Assembly: GCA_030043815.1 (NCBI GenBank)
Contig: JASHWX010000095.1
Location: forward strand, 1-6,236
Source of the DNA: Candidatus Rhabdochlamydia sp.
GTDB taxonomy: Bacteria > Chlamydiota > Chlamydiia > Chlamydiales > Rhabdochlamydiaceae
Direction: 5' to 3'
DNA: 6,236 bases
Of this stretch, positions 5,415-6,236 are shown piece by piece; the first letter of the stretch is position 1; every line of letters starts with the position of its first letter. A program made the position numbers and the translations under genes. The notes under the pieces were generated by a model that ran no database searches, was not told the DNA's origin, and worked only from the letters and a program-made list of their open reading frames with translations.

Positions 5415-6235
5415 CCATGTGCTGGAGTTTTGCAACTGGCTCCCTTCTTATTTTAAGCAGCCCGGCCTTTGCGCTTCATACGAAGCCTTGGCTGGGCAAT
5501 CTCTATGAATTTGAAATTCGGGGGGACTACACCTATTCCCATTACAGCAAAGTCCAAAATGCCAGACGCCAGCTTAAAAAACCCTCCAATGACCAAGATC
5601 TTCTTTTTGATTTCCTCTTTACTCCCTTTACGGTGTTCGATGTCGAAGGGGAGGTGGAGTTTGCGCATACCCCGCGCCAAAACTGGGGGCTGCGCAGCAC
5701 CGCATTGCAAGTCCGCTATCAATGGTTAGATGATATTGCAGGCGACCTCTGCAGTTTCGTCACCGGCCTTAGCGTGAGAGGCGTTTCCAGGCACAGCTTG
5801 AAAGATGTCAGCTGTCCTTATGCTTCTGACGTCAATGGAGAATTGACCCTTTCCGCCGGCAAAGAGTGGTCGGAAAAGGGTGATTGGACCATGAGGATGT
5901 ACGGATTTGCGGCAGTGGGAATCGCTAATCACGGTTCTCCCTGGACGCGCGAGCTTTTCGTCTGGCAAAGCAATTGGGAAGACACCCATCGCTTGACGGC
6001 CTTTGTCAATGGCGATTTCGGCTTTGGACACAAGCAGAAGGTCGATGTCCGCCGCTTCGACGGATGGGGAAAATTTTCCCATCAATCGATTGACCTCGGC
6101 GTGGGCTATGGCTATGATTTTAAAACGTATGGGCTTTTGTCGTTTTATTATGCATTTCGTGTGTTCGCGCACAATTTCCCTGAGTACGTGAATTTTTTCA
6201 CCCTCAGCTATTCGATCCCTTTCTCTGCAATTTAA
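5393..6235 (+). CDS. Exported protein, probable outer-membrane beta-barrel, unknown function
   Basis: I do not recognise the family. From ATG 5393 it has 280 residues. The N-terminus is a good signal peptide: positive TRKG, a hydrophobic stretch at about 10-22 and an AFA cleavage motif (25-27), giving a mature protein starting LHTKPW. The rest lacks hydrophobic helices and is rich in alternating polar and aromatic residues in strand-like blocks, for example 37-50, 81-91, 98-111, 165-176, 232-243 and 246-259, ending VNFFTLSYSIPFSAI. This looks like a 10-12-strand barrel, although the last residue is not the usual terminal Phe. Mature cysteines are C120 and C141. I preferred 5393 for its GGGGTGG at 7 bases and the charged n-region. 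ATG 5417 (272 residues, beginning MCWSFATGS) is a real alternative. The first 17 codons lie within the quasi-palindrome, so that element supplies the start of the gene. Confidence 0.75.
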   Translation: MTRKGVFSMCWSFATGSLLILSSPAFALHTKPWLGNLYEFEIRGDYTYSHYSKVQNARRQLKKPSNDQDLLFDFLFTPFTVFDVEGEVEFAHTPRQNWGLRSTALQVRYQWLDDIAGDLCSFVTGLSVRGVSRHSLKDVSCPYASDVNGELTLSAGKEWSEKGDWTMRMYGFAAVGIANHGSPWTRELFVWQSNWEDTHRLTAFVNGDFGFGHKQKVDVRRFDGWGKFSHQSIDLGVGYGYDFKTYGLLSFYYAFRVFAHNFPEYVNFFTLSYSIPFSAI

Positions 6236-6236
6236 A

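Larger units (their letters stand above)
5259..5442. repeat. 184-bp quasi-palindrome spanning the start of the last gene
   Basis: The outer arms 5259-5292 and 5409-5442 pair over 34 positions, the first 21 of them perfect and two others G-T. Inside lie CG pairs (5295-5296 with 5407-5408), 5301-5310 with 5394-5403 (one G-T), TTTGCCA 5312-5318 with 5386-5392, and a GC-rich 14-bp stem, 5338-5351 with 5372-5385, closed by a 20-base loop. A side hairpin GTCGC-GTCA-GCGAC (5319-5332) interrupts the left arm. About 67 pairs form overall. The ends GAGCC and GGCTC are directly flanked by CCTT on both sides (5255-5258 and 5443-5446), which resembles a target-site duplication. It could be a MITE-like element, an inverted duplication, a terminator of trxB, or an RNA switch for the next gene; these are not exclusive. 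Confidence 0.85.

Noticed and set aside
1..6236. CRISPR array, tRNA, rRNA or transposase
   Set aside because: There are no regularly spaced direct repeats, no cloverleaf or rRNA-like sequence and no transposase-like protein in any frame.

Overview
The window (about half G+C) most likely comes from a member of the Chlamydiota, probably an amoeba-associated 'environmental' lineage rather than Chlamydia itself. The main evidence is the thioredoxin reductase: its FEGFFSG, GGQLMTTTEVENYPGFPEG and CAVCDGA blocks match, from memory, the chlamydial/plant-like TrxB type. I cannot name the species.

Layout. Bases 1-340 hold no convincing gene. They contain a perfect 30-bp hairpin followed by seven T's (a rightward terminator for a gene to the left of the window) and a 174-bp imperfect palindrome that ends 5 bases short of the potD stop codon. 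Bases 341-4182 carry a leftward, tightly overlapping four-gene operon, potA-potB-potC-potD, for an ABC importer of the polyamine family: ATPase, two permeases and a solute-binding protein. A 106-bp divergent intergenic region separates it from rightward trxB (4289-5245), a complete NADPH-thioredoxin reductase. After trxB comes a second large structure, a 184-bp quasi-palindrome (5259-5442). It runs into the 5' end of the last gene (5393-6235), an unrecognised exported protein that looks like an outer-membrane beta-barrel and ends one base before the window does.

How the parts work together. The Pot proteins form one transporter: PotD captures the ligand outside the inner membrane, PotB and PotC form the channel, and PotA hydrolyses ATP. 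Several residues expected in the polyamine pocket are changed in PotD, so the ligand may not be spermidine. TrxB recycles thioredoxin and is not obviously linked to its neighbours.

The most unusual content is non-coding. There are three long inverted repeats in 6.2 kb. The one at 5259-5442 buries the Shine-Dalgarno-like sequence and both candidate start codons of the last gene in a stem. Its imperfect positions are mostly G-U wobbles on the sense RNA, and it is flanked by a short direct repeat as a MITE-like insertion would be. It is the best candidate here for an undescribed regulatory or mobile element.
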